Counted from the first letter of the stretch, positions 8,200 through 17,714 are shown. The stretch is 64,000 nucleotides of DNA from Micropruina sp. (GCA_016711205.1 JADJTM010000003.1:1-64000), one strand, 5' to 3'. The notes: generated from the letters alone by a model not told the origin. Numbers and translations are program-made.

Positions 8200-10191
8200 A
8201 TGTCCGAGCACTTCCATCCCGACGGCAAGATCCCATCGCAGGCGACGATCGCCGCGCAGGAGGTCCAGCGCGCGTCACTTCCGTTCGACGACACGCGGGA
8301 CTTCGACGAGGCTCGCCGGGGGTTCCTGGCGGCACCGGGCTACCGGCAGATCATGGCCGATGCCGGCCATGTGGCCTGGGACATCGGCGCCTACGACTTC
8401 TTACTCGACGGCGAGGAGTTCGACAGCCTCCACCCCTCGCTGCAGCGCCAGGCCACACTCAACATGGAGTACGGCCTGTTCGAGGTGTTGCCGGGCGCCA
8501 TCTACCAGGTCCGCGGCTTCGACCTGGCCAACATCAGTTTCATCAAGGGCGACACAGGCTGGATCGTCTTCGATCCCCTGACCAACCGCGAGACCGCCGC
8601 AGCCGCGCTGGCGCTGGTCACCGAGCACCTGGGTGAGCGCCCCGTGGTCGCGGTGGTGTACTCGCACTCCCACGTCGACCACTTCGGCGGCGTACGCGGT
8701 GTCGTCAACGAGGTGGACGTGAAGGCCGGACGGGTGCAGGTGGTCGCCCCGGTGGGGTTCATGGATCACGCGGTGGCCGAGAACGTGTACTCGGGCAACG
8801 CAATGAACCGGCGGGCCTTCTACCAGTACGGCCTGCTGCTGGCCCGCAGTCCCTTCGGCCATGTCGACCAGGCGATCGGCAAGGGTGTCGCCTCCGGTTC
8901 CGTCGGCCTGATCGCGCCCAACGTGATCATCAGCGACGACATCGAGGAACTGACGCTTGACGGGGTACGGATGGTGTTCCAGAACACCCCGGGCACCGAG
9001 GCGCCGGCCGAGATGAACACCTGGTTCCCGGACCTGAAGGCGTTCTGGGCCGCGGAGAACATCGTCGGCACCATCCATAACATCTACACATTGCGTGGCG
9101 CGCTCGTCCGCGACGCACTGGAGTGGTCCCGACAGATCAACAAGGCGCTGTACCTGTTCGGTCGCGAGGCAGAGGTCATGTTCGCGTCGCACTCATGGCC
9201 GCGCTGGGGGAACGACCGGATCCAGGAGGTGATGCGGACCCAGCGGGACACCTACGCGAACCTGAACAACGGGGTGCTTCACCTGGCCAACCAGGGCGTG
9301 ACCATCAACGAGATCCACAATGAGTATCGGGTGCCGGAGAGCCTGCAGCGGGAGTGGGCGGCCCGCAGCTACCACGGCTCGGTCGAGCACAACAGCCGTG
9401 CCGTGATCAACCGCTACCTCGGCTACTGGGACGGGAACCCGGCCACCCTGGTTCCGCTCTCGCCCGGCGATTCCGCACCGCTGTACGTGGACCTGATGGG
9501 TGGCGCTGAGCCGATCCTGGCCAGGGGACGCGAGCTGGTGGACGCCGGCGACTACCTACTCGCGGTGGAGATCCTGAACAAGCTGGTGTACGCCGAACCG
9601 GGCAACGCCGACGCCAAGGCAGTTCTGGCGGACGCGTTCGAGCAACTCGGCTACCAGCACGAGAGCCCCAGTGTGCGCAACAGCTTCCTGGCCGCGGCGT
9701 TCGAGTTGCGTTCGGGGATCCCGACCGGCGCCGCCACCAAGACCGGCGGTCCCGACATGATCCGGGCGCTGAGCACCGGCCAGTTCCTCGACTTCCTCGG
9801 GATCCGGCTCGACAGCGCCGCGGCCGCCGGGGTCGGGTTCACCGTGAACCTGGTCACGCCGGACACCGGGGAGACCTACGCGGTGGAGCTGAGCAACGCC
9901 ACCCTGACCAACCTGGAAGGGTTCCTGATCGACACCCCCGATCTGACCATCACCGTCGACCGGAGCGACCTCGAAGAGGCGATGATCGGAGCCACGACCC
10001 TTCAGCAGTTGATCACGGACGGCGTCGCGCGTCTCGATGGCGACCCGGCCGTCCTGACAACACTCGCTTCGCTCCTGGTGCATTTCGAGCTTGGCTTCGA
10101 GATCATGCCGGGTACGGTGCCCGCCGTCCCGAAAGCCGCCGCGATGGGGGACTTCGAGCAGGAACCGTTGGCCGACACCGCGGGCGGGTGA
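8200..10191 (+). CDS. Alkyl sulfatase, SdsA/BDS1 type (metallo-beta-lactamase fold)
   Basis: A 663-aa linear primary-alkylsulfatase-like hydrolase. The metallo-beta-lactamase zinc motif is HSHVDHFGG near residue 155. The family-specific segments ENVYSGNAMNRRA, NTPGTEAPAEMNTWFP, AAENIVGTIHNIYTLRGALV and SHSWPRWGN are all present. A dimerisation domain follows and the last about 130 residues form an SCP2-like sterol-carrier domain. SdsA cleaves dodecyl sulfate and related alkyl sulfates to the alcohol and sulfate, allowing detergents to be used as carbon or sulfur sources. No signal peptide is seen, so it is predicted cytosolic here. The ATG at 8200 has a GAGAGGGGA ribosome-binding site. Confidence 0.93.
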   Translation: MSEHFHPDGKIPSQATIAAQEVQRASLPFDDTRDFDEARRGFLAAPGYRQIMADAGHVAWDIGAYDFLLDGEEFDSLHPSLQRQATLNMEYGLFEVLPGAIYQVRGFDLANISFIKGDTGWIVFDPLTNRETAAAALALVTEHLGERPVVAVVYSHSHVDHFGGVRGVVNEVDVKAGRVQVVAPVGFMDHAVAENVYSGNAMNRRAFYQYGLLLARSPFGHVDQAIGKGVASGSVGLIAPNVIISDDIEELTLDGVRMVFQNTPGTEAPAEMNTWFPDLKAFWAAENIVGTIHNIYTLRGALVRDALEWSRQINKALYLFGREAEVMFASHSWPRWGNDRIQEVMRTQRDTYANLNNGVLHLANQGVTINEIHNEYRVPESLQREWAARSYHGSVEHNSRAVINRYLGYWDGNPATLVPLSPGDSAPLYVDLMGGAEPILARGRELVDAGDYLLAVEILNKLVYAEPGNADAKAVLADAFEQLGYQHESPSVRNSFLAAAFELRSGIPTGAATKTGGPDMIRALSTGQFLDFLGIRLDSAAAAGVGFTVNLVTPDTGETYAVELSNATLTNLEGFLIDTPDLTITVDRSDLEEAMIGATTLQQLITDGVARLDGDPAVLTTLASLLVHFELGFEIMPGTVPAVPKAAAMGDFEQEPLADTAGG

Positions 10192-10566
10192 CCGGCTCCC
10201 ACCGGTGGGACGTCTATCGGTCAGGTGAATCCCGGGTCGCGATCGCGCTAAAGGTCCTGAGGCCGTTCTACAGTCGCGACCTTCCTGTGATTGAGGAGCC
10301 CCTCGGACGCGTGGTCGCTACGTCCGGCGCCGAGGAGCTTGGCCAGCCTGCGGCCCCTGGTTCCCGCGTGCAGAGGCGGTGACGAGCCGGATCGGGTGCC
10401 CACAAGCAAACTCTGGTGCGATGTCTCGTCACATATTCCAAGGCTGACGGCATCGTGTTAGGAAGTTCAAGATGTTGTGCAACTCCACTTGGCAAGAGGT
10501 CGTATTTTCCAAGTTCGCGAGCTTCGCACTTGGATGTTGCCACCGTGTTACCAAAGAGATTCGAAT
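10192..10566. other. Intergenic stretch without recognised genes
   Basis: No reading frame here has a recognisable product. The segment is less GC-biased than its surroundings from about 10430 on. It separates the alkylsulfatase gene from the left inverted repeat of the Fic cassette. Confidence 0.5.
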
Positions 10567-10603
10567 CCCGGTCAAAGCGGCTTTGAACGTTTCGTGCCCT
10601 AAC
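10567..10603 (+). repeat. 37-bp inverted repeat, left copy, flanking Fic pseudogene
   Basis: This 37-nt stretch (beginning CCCGGTCAAAGCGG) is an exact inverted copy of 11466-11502. Similarity continues about 16 bp further outward with two mismatches. It includes one arm of the terminator-like palindrome found at 11485-11529. Confidence 0.85.
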
Positions 10604-10611
10604 TGTACGAG

Positions 10612-11437
10612 GTGGCAAAGACACTACCGATCACGCAGAGACTCGTCCTGCAGGTGCATGAGGTCCTGCTTCGTGGAGTCCGCGGCGAGGAAAAGAACCC
10701 CGGCGAGCTGAGATCGAGCCCGGTTTGGGTAGGACCCGCGGGGGCCACGCCCGAGACAGCTACCTACGTGCCGCCTCTTCCCGAGCACTTGCCACACTTG
10801 ATGACTGACTGGGAGTACTTCGTCAACGACGACGGCAAGCGCCTACCGGCACTCATTCAGGCCGCCCTGATGCACTACCAGTTCGAAACGATCCACCCGT
10901 TCCTTGACGGAAACGGACGCGTAGGCAGGCTGCTCATCAACCTTCTCCTGATGGAGCGAGGCCGGCTTCCGCTGCCCCTGCTCTATCTGTCCAGCTACTT
11001 CGAGAGCAACCGGCAGGCCTACTACGACCGACTTCAGGCCGTTCGTGAATCGGCGGACATCGATGGCTGGCTGGTCTTCTTCCTGACTGCGGTGAAGTCA
11101 CAGGCGGACGATGCGGTGCTGCGCGCGCGAACTGGTCCGTATTCGTGAGTCCTATCTGCAGGAGGCCATCAAAACGCGGTCGAATCTCCCGGCGCTTGTC
11201 GAACTCATCGTGCGCAACCCCGTGGTGACCGTCAAGGCCGTCGAGCGCGCGGCCAACCTCACCAACCAGGGAGCTCGCAACCTGATCCGCTCAGCCGCGT
11301 CTCGTGGCTGGTTGCGCAGCATGGGCAGCCATGGCAGGGGTGGCAGGGAGTTCTGGAAAGCGCCGAAGTTGCTCGACGTGATGGAGGCTCCGATGGCGTA
11401 CGCAACCCAGACTGAAAGCCCGAAGCAAGGGGGCTGA
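10612..11437 (+). pseudogene. Fic-family (AMP-transferase-like) protein, N-terminally truncated and frameshifted
   Basis: The Fic motif HPFLDGNGRVGRLL, which uses its histidine to transfer AMP from ATP to target hydroxyls, is intact. The typical N-terminal region with the inhibitory S/T-x-x-x-E-G/N helix is absent; the frame opens just inside the inverted repeat. At about 11125 the frame breaks within a CG repeat: restoring one CG would give AVLRARELVRIRESYLQEAI and lead into a C-terminal winged-helix segment (NPVVTVKAVERAANLTNQGA). Fic proteins of this layout are often toxin-like or regulatory. The gene is best read as a remnant carried between 37-bp inverted repeats. Confidence 0.8.
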
Positions 11438-11465
11438 GGGCAGGTGTGGGCAGAAGATGGGAGTC

Positions 11466-11502
11466 GTTAGGGCACGAAACGTTCAAAGCCGCTTTGACCG
11501 GG
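11466..11502 (-). repeat. 37-bp inverted repeat, right copy
   Basis: Exact inverted partner of 10567-10603. The pair brackets the Fic remnant over 936 bp. The right copy overlaps the terminator-like hairpin next to the left attachment site. Confidence 0.85.
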
Positions 11503-11529
11503 AGTCGGATCCCTAGTCAAAGCGGCTTT
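11485..11529. terminator. Perfect 14-bp hairpin beside left attachment site (tRNA terminator-like)
   Basis: AAAGCCGCTTTGAC (11485-11498) pairs fully with GTCAAAGCGGCTTT (11516-11529) across a 17-nt loop. A related hairpin follows the intact tRNA-Pro at 58271-58316. The left hairpin is therefore probably the original chromosomal terminator of tRNA-Pro, displaced by integration. Confidence 0.7.
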
Positions 11530-11535
11530 CACACT

Positions 11536-11557
11536 GTCGGGGTGACAGGATTTGAAC
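11536..11557. other. Left attachment site: 22-bp remnant of tRNA-Pro 3' end
   Basis: These 22 bases, starting GTCGGGGTGACAGG, equal 58322-58343 inside the intact tRNA-Pro(CGG), covering its acceptor 3' strand and T-arm. The rest of a tRNA is absent here. A tyrosine integrase begins about 150 bp inward. This is the standard arrangement for an element integrated at a tRNA 3' end. Confidence 0.85.
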
Positions 11558-11677
11558 TGCCACCTTGGGGTGTTTCGTAACCCCGCACTGGCTACCAGTT
11601 TCAGCGTGTTCACTAGGCATTCTGGTCTCAGCCGCTCGAACGCCTAGTAGGCGCAAATAGGCAGAAATGGGCTCTCG

Positions 11678-11696
11678 TTAGGATGCGTTAGGATGC
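11678..11696 (+). repeat. Paired TTAGGATGC direct repeats (candidate integrase arm sites), left
   Basis: TTAGGATGC occurs at 11678-11686 and 11688-11696, just upstream of the integrase start. The same pair occurs near the right end of the element (58242-58261). This suggests arm-type integrase or excisionase binding sites; the role is inferred from position. Confidence 0.55.
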
Positions 11697-12026
11697 AGGT
11701 GAGATGCAAGGGCAAGGTGACAGGGTGACCAATCTCCGACTGGTGGACGGGGCTGCGGGTACGCCCGCGCGCACCGGGTCGGCCCCGCGGCCGTCCAGTC
11801 GGACCAGGTCGATTAGGCGCCGGCGAGCCTTCGGAAAAATCGCGAAGCAGCGGTCGGGTCGCTACCAGGCCAGCTATCTCGGCGAGAACGGGGAGCGCTA
11901 TCTGGCCCCGGTCACCTTCGAGACCAAGGGCGACGCCGACGCGTGGCTGTCGATGCGCCGAGCTGAACTGGAGGAGCATCTGAGGTTCCCCCCGAATCGT
12001 GGAGGCATCAGCTATAAGGGGTTGCT

Positions 12027-12317
12027 ATGCCTGAGAATCGCAAGAAGTACGACGCGGAGTTCCGTGAGGGAGCGGTCCGGATCGTCGAGGAGACCAGGAA
12101 ACCGATCGCCCAGGTGGCTCGGGATCTGGGGGTGAACGAGGGCACGCTGGGGAACTGGGTGAACCAGGCCCGGGCTGCCCGGGAAGGCCACGGCGAGCTG
12201 GCCAAGGACGACTACGAGGAGCTGCGGCGGCTGCGGGCCGAGGTCGCCGAGCTGCGGATGGAGCGTGATGTCCTCAAGCGTTCCGTGGTCTTGTGGGTGA
12301 AAGAGGCGACGAAGTGA
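12027..12317 (+). CDS. IS3-family transposase orfA
   Basis: A 96-aa helix-turn-helix protein (YDAEFREGAVRIVEETRKPI, then VARDLGVNEGTLGNWVNQAR) ending in a leucine-zipper-like coiled coil (LRRLRAEVAELRMERDVLKR). This is the standard OrfA that recognises the IS ends. It overlaps orfB, and the OrfAB fusion transposase would be made by ribosomal frameshifting in the overlap. Confidence 0.93.
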   Translation: MPENRKKYDAEFREGAVRIVEETRKPIAQVARDLGVNEGTLGNWVNQARAAREGHGELAKDDYEELRRLRAEVAELRMERDVLKRSVVLWVKEATK

Positions 12318-13237
12318 GCGTGGCACGCTTCATCGCTGACCAGAAGACCTTCTGGCGGGTGCCCGTCGCGGTGTGCTGTGCCCTGCTCGGGGTGAGCGTG
12401 TCGTGGTTCTACAAGTGGTGGCCGCGCGCCATGGCCGGCGGGCCGCCGACGAAGCGGGCGAAACGCCGCGCCGAGGTGGATGCGGCGGTGAAGACCGCGT
12501 TCACCGCTGCTCGTGGGCTGCACGGCTCGCCGCGGCTGGTGCACGATCTGCGGGATGCCGGCTGGGCCATCTCCGAGAAGACGGTGGCCGACTCGATGCG
12601 CCGCCAACAGCTGGTGGCAAGGCGAATCAGACGCCGCAACGGGCTGACCAAGCAGGATCTGAGCGCGCCGAAGTTCCCCGACCTGATCAAACGCGACTTC
12701 ACCGCGCAGGCGCCGAACTGCCGCTGGGTGGGTGACATCACCGAGATCCCGACCGATCACGGCAAGTTGTACCTGGCCACCGTGATCGACCTGTTCAGCC
12801 GCCGTCTGCTGGGTGCGGCGACCGGGCTGCACCCGGACGCGCAGCTGGCCTGCGACGCGATCACGATGGCCGTCGCCACCCGTGGCGGAAAGCGGGTGAT
12901 CTGGCGCGACGACCAGACCCAACAAGTGATCTTCCACACCGACCGGGGCTCCACCTACACCGCCAAATCGTTCACCAAGCTGTGCCGGAAAATGGGCATC
13001 CGGCAATCCATGGGCCGGGTCGGGTCCTGCTTCGACAACGCCGCCGCCGAAGCCTTCTTCTCCAGCCTGGAATGGGAAGTGCTATCCCGGCACCGGTTCG
13101 CCGACACCCAACACGCCCAAGCTGCCGTGCTCGAGTGGTGCTACGGCTTCTACAACCACACCCGCCGACACAGCAGCGCTGACATGATGAGCCCAATCAA
13201 CTACGAAACCGCCGCCCTCAACCGAGAAGCGGCATGA
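12314..13237 (+). CDS. IS3-family transposase orfB (DDE catalytic domain)
   Basis: A 307-aa integrase-core protein. The DDE triad is visible in WVGDITEIPTDHG, FHTDRGSTYTAKS and NAAAEAFFSSLEWE. The N-terminal HTH_21-like region (ARGLHGSPRLVHDLRDAGW) precedes it. The GTG at 12314 (VSVARFIADQKTF) overlaps the orfA stop; family members usually start with this sequence. No frameshift is seen. Confidence 0.93.
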   Translation: MSVARFIADQKTFWRVPVAVCCALLGVSVSWFYKWWPRAMAGGPPTKRAKRRAEVDAAVKTAFTAARGLHGSPRLVHDLRDAGWAISEKTVADSMRRQQLVARRIRRRNGLTKQDLSAPKFPDLIKRDFTAQAPNCRWVGDITEIPTDHGKLYLATVIDLFSRRLLGAATGLHPDAQLACDAITMAVATRGGKRVIWRDDQTQQVIFHTDRGSTYTAKSFTKLCRKMGIRQSMGRVGSCFDNAAAEAFFSSLEWEVLSRHRFADTQHAQAAVLEWCYGFYNHTRRHSSADMMSPINYETAALNREAA

Positions 13238-14472
13238 CGAACCCTCCACGGTTCGGGGTGAACCTCAATCGCTGGCGTCCGCCCGACCCGCAGCCGGCCG
13301 AGACCCCGACACTGCGCGACTACTCCGAGATCTGGATCGAGCGACGACGCACCCGAGACGGCCAGCCGCTCAAGCCCCGGACGAAGGATCTCTACCGCAT
13401 CCTGCTCGACAAGCAGATCCTGCCCACGCTGGGCGACATGCACCTGGCCGACATCTCCGCCGACGACATCGACGACTGGTACGCGACGCTGCTGCCCGCC
13501 GCACCGACCCGGCGGGCAGACGCCTACTCGCTGCTGTCGACCATCATGCGCAGCGCCAGCACGGGCCGCCGTCCGCTGATTCCGGACTCCCCGTGCAAGG
13601 TGGAGCATCCGACGGTCCGTCACCGCACCTTCGAGCCGAAGCCGGCCACCCCGCAGCAGATCGCCACCATCGTGGAGAACATGCCCGACAAGTACCAGGC
13701 GCTGATCCTGCTGTCGGCCTGGTGTGGCCTCCGCTGGGGCGAGGTGAGTGAGCTGCGACGGAAGGATCTCGACCTGGCCTCGATGTCGGTTCGGGTCGAG
13801 CGCGCCGTGGTGTGGCGAAAGGGCCAGCCGACAGTGGGGACACCGAAGTCCCGGGCGGGCATCCGGACGATCGCACTCCCGCCTAACCTCCGTCCAGCAT
13901 TGCGACGTCACCTTGCCGAGCACGCCATGCCCGGCCCGGACGGGCTGCTGTTCCCGAACGCGACCAAGACGGGCCACCTGCACGTGAACACCCTCAGCAA
14001 GACCTACCACAGGGCTCGTCAGGTTGCCGGACGGCCGGACCTGCGCTTCCACGACCTTCGCCACAGCGCGGCAACGATGGCCGCGCAGGCCGGCGCCACT
14101 CTCGCGGAGCTGATGGCCCGCATGGGGCACTCCACGGCGAAGGCTGCGCTGGTCTACCAGCATGTCGCCGAGGGCCGCGACCGGATCATCGCCGACCGCA
14201 TGGCCTCGCTCGCCGGCCCCGAATGGAGCGCGGGCAGGCCGGCCTCCGACACCGGCGGCGACTTGGTTGGCGAGGTCGAACCTGGTTGAGGGGCGCCACG
14301 GGCGGAAGGCAGCGCCCCATGGGTTTGGGACTTGATGACCATCCCTTTGTGGGCAGTGTGCTGTTCTCAGGGCCTGGGCTACTGGGGCACCGGTCAGCTG
14401 TGCCTCTTGGCCAACACCTGAACGTCCGCATCTATCCGGTCGAGTCGGATCGCCTGCCCTTACCCTGAGTTG

Positions 14473-15039
14473 GTGAACCCTCTCTTCGCCGAGTATCAAC
14501 CGGGCGATGCCGGCATTCCCAGGCCGGTGAATGTGCGTGGGCTGGTCCGAGCCAACCTTGATGAATGCGTGGCGTTGACCGTGCAGCGAGAGGGCGGCGA
14601 TGCGGCCGCATGGCGATCTTCGCTCGAACGAGGTCTCGGCGCCGACGACCTTATGACGTTCGTGGCGGTACTTGACGGTCGCGTCGCCGGCTACGGCACG
14701 GCCGGATGGTTCGCGCCGAGCACGCTCGTACCTGGATCTATCTCGCCGGACGGCTGGTACCTGCTCGGACTGGTAGTCGATCCGCTGGTCCGGCGACGCG
14801 GTGTGGGGCGCGAGTTGACACAGGCGCGGCTGTCCTGGCTGCACACGCGGACCGACCGCGTCTGGTACTTCGTGAGCAGAGCGAACCTCGCTTCCATCGA
14901 CCTGCACGCAGAGCTTGGCTTCCACCTCGTCGCGAACAACATCGATGTACCGGGTGTTGCATTCACGGCCACGGGACAGCTCTACTCAGCCGATCTTCGT
15001 GGACGCACCGCTCTAGCCGCGTGCAGGTCGGGGCCTTGA
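14473..15039 (+). CDS. GNAT-family N-acetyltransferase
   Basis: A 188-aa acetyl-CoA-dependent acyltransferase. The acetyl-CoA-binding loop is VDPLVRRRGVGRELTQARLS, preceded by the strand WYLLGLV; the last motif is SIDLHAELGFHLV. The start is uncertain: TTG at 14470 or GTG at 14473, with no strong ribosome-binding site. Substrate is unknown. It is the first cargo gene after the integrase, about 180 bp downstream. Confidence 0.8.
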   Translation: MNPLFAEYQPGDAGIPRPVNVRGLVRANLDECVALTVQREGGDAAAWRSSLERGLGADDLMTFVAVLDGRVAGYGTAGWFAPSTLVPGSISPDGWYLLGLVVDPLVRRRGVGRELTQARLSWLHTRTDRVWYFVSRANLASIDLHAELGFHLVANNIDVPGVAFTATGQLYSADLRGRTALAACRSGP

Positions 15040-15256
15040 CCCGGATCGTCTCATCGGGGTTAGGAGAGGTTAAGTCGGTTGCGCGTGGGCGTGGACACGC
15101 GCGCCTTGTGTGCCTACCACCTTGGCCTCCATCGTGACCATCGGAGGTGCCGGTCTGCCACGAGTTCGGGGGGTGAGGAAGCGTGCTGCATGCCCGCTCG
15201 GGGCCAGTTCGCCGCCAACGCGAGGGGCAGCCCTGGTCGCGCTAGGGGGTGCTCGA

Positions 15257-15973
15257 ATGCGGAGGCTCGATTGGGACGGCTATCGCAATTGCCGTGACCT
15301 TGGGGGCCTCGCGACACCGTCCGGGCCGACTCGACCGGGTCGCGTCGCCCGCGGGCCACGACGAGAACTCCTGACCACGGCCGGGTGGGTCCAGGCCCGC
15401 GCCTGGGGTCTGCACACGGTCGTCGATCTGCGCTGCACGGAGGAGATCGGGGTGCGAGCGGGCGACCCCAGCTCGGACCTGGCCGTTCTGGATGGGATCG
15501 ACGTCATTCTCTCCCCGACCGAGGACCACGCCAACCCCGAGTTCCGTCAGGCCTGCTTTCCGATCCTCGACTCGCCGGAGTACTGGCCACACAACGTGCG
15601 GATCCTCCCCGGCATGGTGCGCCGAACGCTGGAGACCATCGCCCACGCCCGGCCCGGCATCCTGATCCACTGCGGCGCGGGCCGCGACCGCACCGGCATG
15701 ATCACCACGCTCCTGCTCGCCAACGCCGGAGTCGCCCCGGACGTGATCGCCGACGATTACGCCGAGTCTGTCAGAGCTATGGCCGGCGCCCCGGCGAACT
15801 TGCCCACCCAGGATCGGCAGTCTTTGTGGAACTCCACCCAAGTCGCCGACTGGCTCGCGGAGGCCGTACCACTTGTCATGAGCTTCGCCGCGGAGATCGA
15901 CCGGTACATGCGGCGCGTCGGCCTCGGCGACGATGAGCGCAATCGCCTCCGCTCGCTCCTGCTCACCGCCTGA
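15257..15973 (+). CDS. Tyrosine/dual-specificity phosphatase-like protein
   Basis: A 238-aa cysteine phosphatase of the bacterial PTP (Tyr_phosphatase_3, MptpB-like) type. The P-loop is HCGAGRDRTGM near residue 140, with the catalytic Cys and Arg. The N-terminal signature is NCRDLGGL, and the general-acid region precedes the loop. Relatives dephosphorylate phosphotyrosine or phosphoinositides. The ATG at 15257 was chosen because the homologous region begins there (MRRLDWDGYRNCRDLGG); longer starts add low-complexity sequence. No signal peptide is seen. Confidence 0.85.
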   Translation: MRRLDWDGYRNCRDLGGLATPSGPTRPGRVARGPRRELLTTAGWVQARAWGLHTVVDLRCTEEIGVRAGDPSSDLAVLDGIDVILSPTEDHANPEFRQACFPILDSPEYWPHNVRILPGMVRRTLETIAHARPGILIHCGAGRDRTGMITTLLLANAGVAPDVIADDYAESVRAMAGAPANLPTQDRQSLWNSTQVADWLAEAVPLVMSFAAEIDRYMRRVGLGDDERNRLRSLLLTA

Positions 15974-16361
15974 CCAGACGCCCAGCGGTTCGCATGCTCC
16001 GGTCAGAATCGCCCGCACCTGACACCCATCCACACGATGCTCGGCGCCGACGGGGCGACTCGCCGGGCTCTGGGGCATCGTTTCGGCGGGTTCCTCGCTT
16101 CTTGAGACACCCTGGCCAGGACTGCCGCTGACGACCCCAAGCTCACCCACAAACCCGGGCCGATCGGCTGCGAAGGCGAATAGCCGCTTCCACGCCAGAC
16201 CTCTCCAGTTGGTTCAGGCCGGTCCGATGGGACCGATCTGGGGCCCGAAGGTGCCGCGCTCGCGACCGTTCCAGCGCCTGCAGACTTCCGGTGCCAGCGT
16301 GATGACTATGGCCCGCACGGGGCCACCCCCGTCGCATCGAGTCAAGAACTGGAGGTTCGAG
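15974..16361. other. Intergenic stretch without recognised genes
   Basis: No supported coding region, RNA or repeat was recognised here. It must hold the promoter of the secreted peptidoglycan-binding protein that follows. Confidence 0.5.
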
Positions 16362-16849
16362 ATGCGCATCGACACAGCCACATCGTTCCGAGGCGTCGCA
16401 CGGGGCGTCAGAAGAGCATTTGCCGCAGGCCTGTCGGCGCTGGTGCTCACCGTCGTGGGGGTTGGGCTAGGTGCCACCCCAGCCCATGCGGTGGGCCAGT
16501 CGACAGCGACGTGCACGAAGTCCGGGTACGGGCTGGCGCTCGGATCCGGCACCCCCATGCGCGTGCCGGAGACCTCTTCGGGTCAGAGAACTGCCTGCTC
16601 AGCGCCAGCCAGTACGGATCGGGGGCCACCAAGGCGCTTCAGACCGCCATGAACAAGTGCTACGGCGAGAATCTGACCGTCGACGGCGTCTTCGGATCGA
16701 AGACCACTGCCGCGCTCAAGCGAACCCAGACCAAGATCGGGGTCACCTCGGACGGCATCTACGGTGTGAAGACCCACAACAAGATGAAGTTCTACGAGGA
16801 CGACACCGCCGACGGTGGGCCCTACTGCGCCAAGGTTGAGGCGCTGTAA
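16362..16849 (+). pseudogene. Secreted peptidoglycan-binding domain protein, frameshifted
   Basis: Codons from the ATG at 16362 give a signal peptide (AAGLSALVLTVVGVGLGATP, cleavage near AHA). The mature part begins VGQSTATCTKSGYGLALGS. Around 16560-16580 the frame is lost and resumes as GDLFGSENCLLSASQYGSG, followed by one PG_binding_1 repeat (LTVDGVFGSKTTAALKRTQT). Two cysteines (ENCLL, NKCYG) fit the disulfide seen in actinobacterial members. A one-base deletion explains the break. Such proteins are small wall-associated or enzyme-accessory proteins. Confidence 0.75.
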
Positions 16850-16871
16850 CGCCGTACGGCTGGGGCAGTGC

Positions 16872-17714
16872 CTAGAGGGTGCCGGAGCCGAGAATCGAGA
16901 AGACCCACTTCCCGACCTCACTGGTGACCGCTCGGCCGGTGGCGAAATCCGGAACGCGAGTCATCACGCACAACCGGTAGTTGCGTCCGTCACCCTCGAC
17001 GCTGCCCATTGAGTTCACCGCCCACAGGTTGTCGGTGGGCTTGAACTGCACCCAACCGTTCTTCAGGTGGACGTGGACGTTGGCCGATTTCGGTTGGCCA
17101 ACTCCCCAGGCCTGGTCGTCCTCGACCTGGCCCATCAGGTCGTAGATGAACGTGGACTCGGCTGCGGTCAAGGCAGCGGTCTTGCCGGTGGCAAGGGTCT
17201 TGGCGAGCAGTACCTGGTCGGCGGGAGTGGTCCAGGTCCAACTCCATTGATCCGCCCTGGTCTGATCGAGGTGGGTGTGGGCCATCTGGAGCTCGCGGGC
17301 CAGCGCGGCGTACGCCGAGGCGCCGCCGGAGGCGTCCCATAGCGCCTGAGCGGCGTCGTTGTCGGAATGCCGAATCGCGTTCTCCGCATTCGCGGTGCTG
17401 TCGGTGCTCAGCCCACCGCTGGCCCGTGCCGCACGGAGGGCCATCGCAACGATCATCGGCTTCGCCATCGAAGCGTTCTGGCTGGAGTAGTCACCGTTGA
17501 AGCTGTAGGACCCGCCGGTGCGGACGTCCTCCACATAGACCCCGAAGGTGCTGCTGCGGTTGGCGATGATCGTCATCACCTGGTCGAGTTGCGTCTTGAT
17601 GGGACCGGTGGGGGAGGCGGTCGGATGCGGAATGCTCGGCTCGCCGGAGCAGCCGGCGAGAGCGACCAGAGCCAAGGTGCCTCCAGTAGCGAGCAGGTTA
17701 CGGCGGCTGATCAC
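16872..17714 (-). CDS. Class A beta-lactamase-fold lipoprotein (serine hydrolase)
   Basis: A 280-aa exported protein. The N-terminus has a twin-arginine-like SRRNLLATGG segment and a lipobox LVALAGC. The body has the serine/lysine motif NASMAKPM (SxxK), an SDN motif in RHSDNDAA, and LKNGW where KTG would be expected. These are the class A beta-lactamase motifs in the right order, but KNG in place of KTG and the weak overall match make it more likely a beta-lactamase-related esterase or peptidoglycan hydrolase relative than a resistance enzyme. It is convergent with the peptidoglycan-binding gene, 22 bp away. Confidence 0.75.
   Translation of the reverse strand: MISRRNLLATGGTLALVALAGCSGEPSIPHPTASPTGPIKTQLDQVMTIIANRSSTFGVYVEDVRTGGSYSFNGDYSSQNASMAKPMIVAMALRAARASGGLSTDSTANAENAIRHSDNDAAQALWDASGGASAYAALARELQMAHTHLDQTRADQWSWTWTTPADQVLLAKTLATGKTAALTAAESTFIYDLMGQVEDDQAWGVGQPKSANVHVHLKNGWVQFKPTDNLWAVNSMGSVEGDGRNYRLCVMTRVPDFATGRAVTSEVGKWVFSILGSGTL

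Larger units (their letters stand above)
11981..13267 (+). mobile_element. IS3-family insertion sequence inside the integrase gene
   Basis: The 1287-bp element has 25-bp terminal inverted repeats (11981-12005 and 13243-13267, two mismatches, starting TGAGGTTC) and a 3-bp target duplication ATC (11978-11980 and 13268-13270). It carries the usual overlapping orfA and orfB, and both look intact, so it may still be active. Confidence 0.93.
11704..14289 (+). pseudogene. int: Tyrosine recombinase (element integrase), interrupted by IS3-family element
   Basis: The coding parts are 11704-11980 and 13271-14289. Joining them without the IS and one 3-bp target copy restores one frame of 431 aa through the junction ELEEHRWRPPDP. 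The N-terminal part has an AP2-like arm-binding domain (KQRSGRYQASYLGENGERY). The C-terminal part has the SAM-like core-binding domain (YSEIWIERRRTRDG) and the catalytic domain: Arg in SAWCGLRWGEVSEL, HDLRHSAATMA for the HxxR box, and the tyrosine in AALVYQHVAEGRD. Its position beside the attachment site marks it as the integrase of the element. As it stands it cannot make a whole protein, so excision would need IS loss or help in trans. Confidence 0.9.

Noticed and set aside
16872..17714. Antibiotic-resistance beta-lactamase
   Set aside because: SxxK and SDN are present but KTG is replaced by KNG and the rest is divergent, so a resistance claim is not supported.
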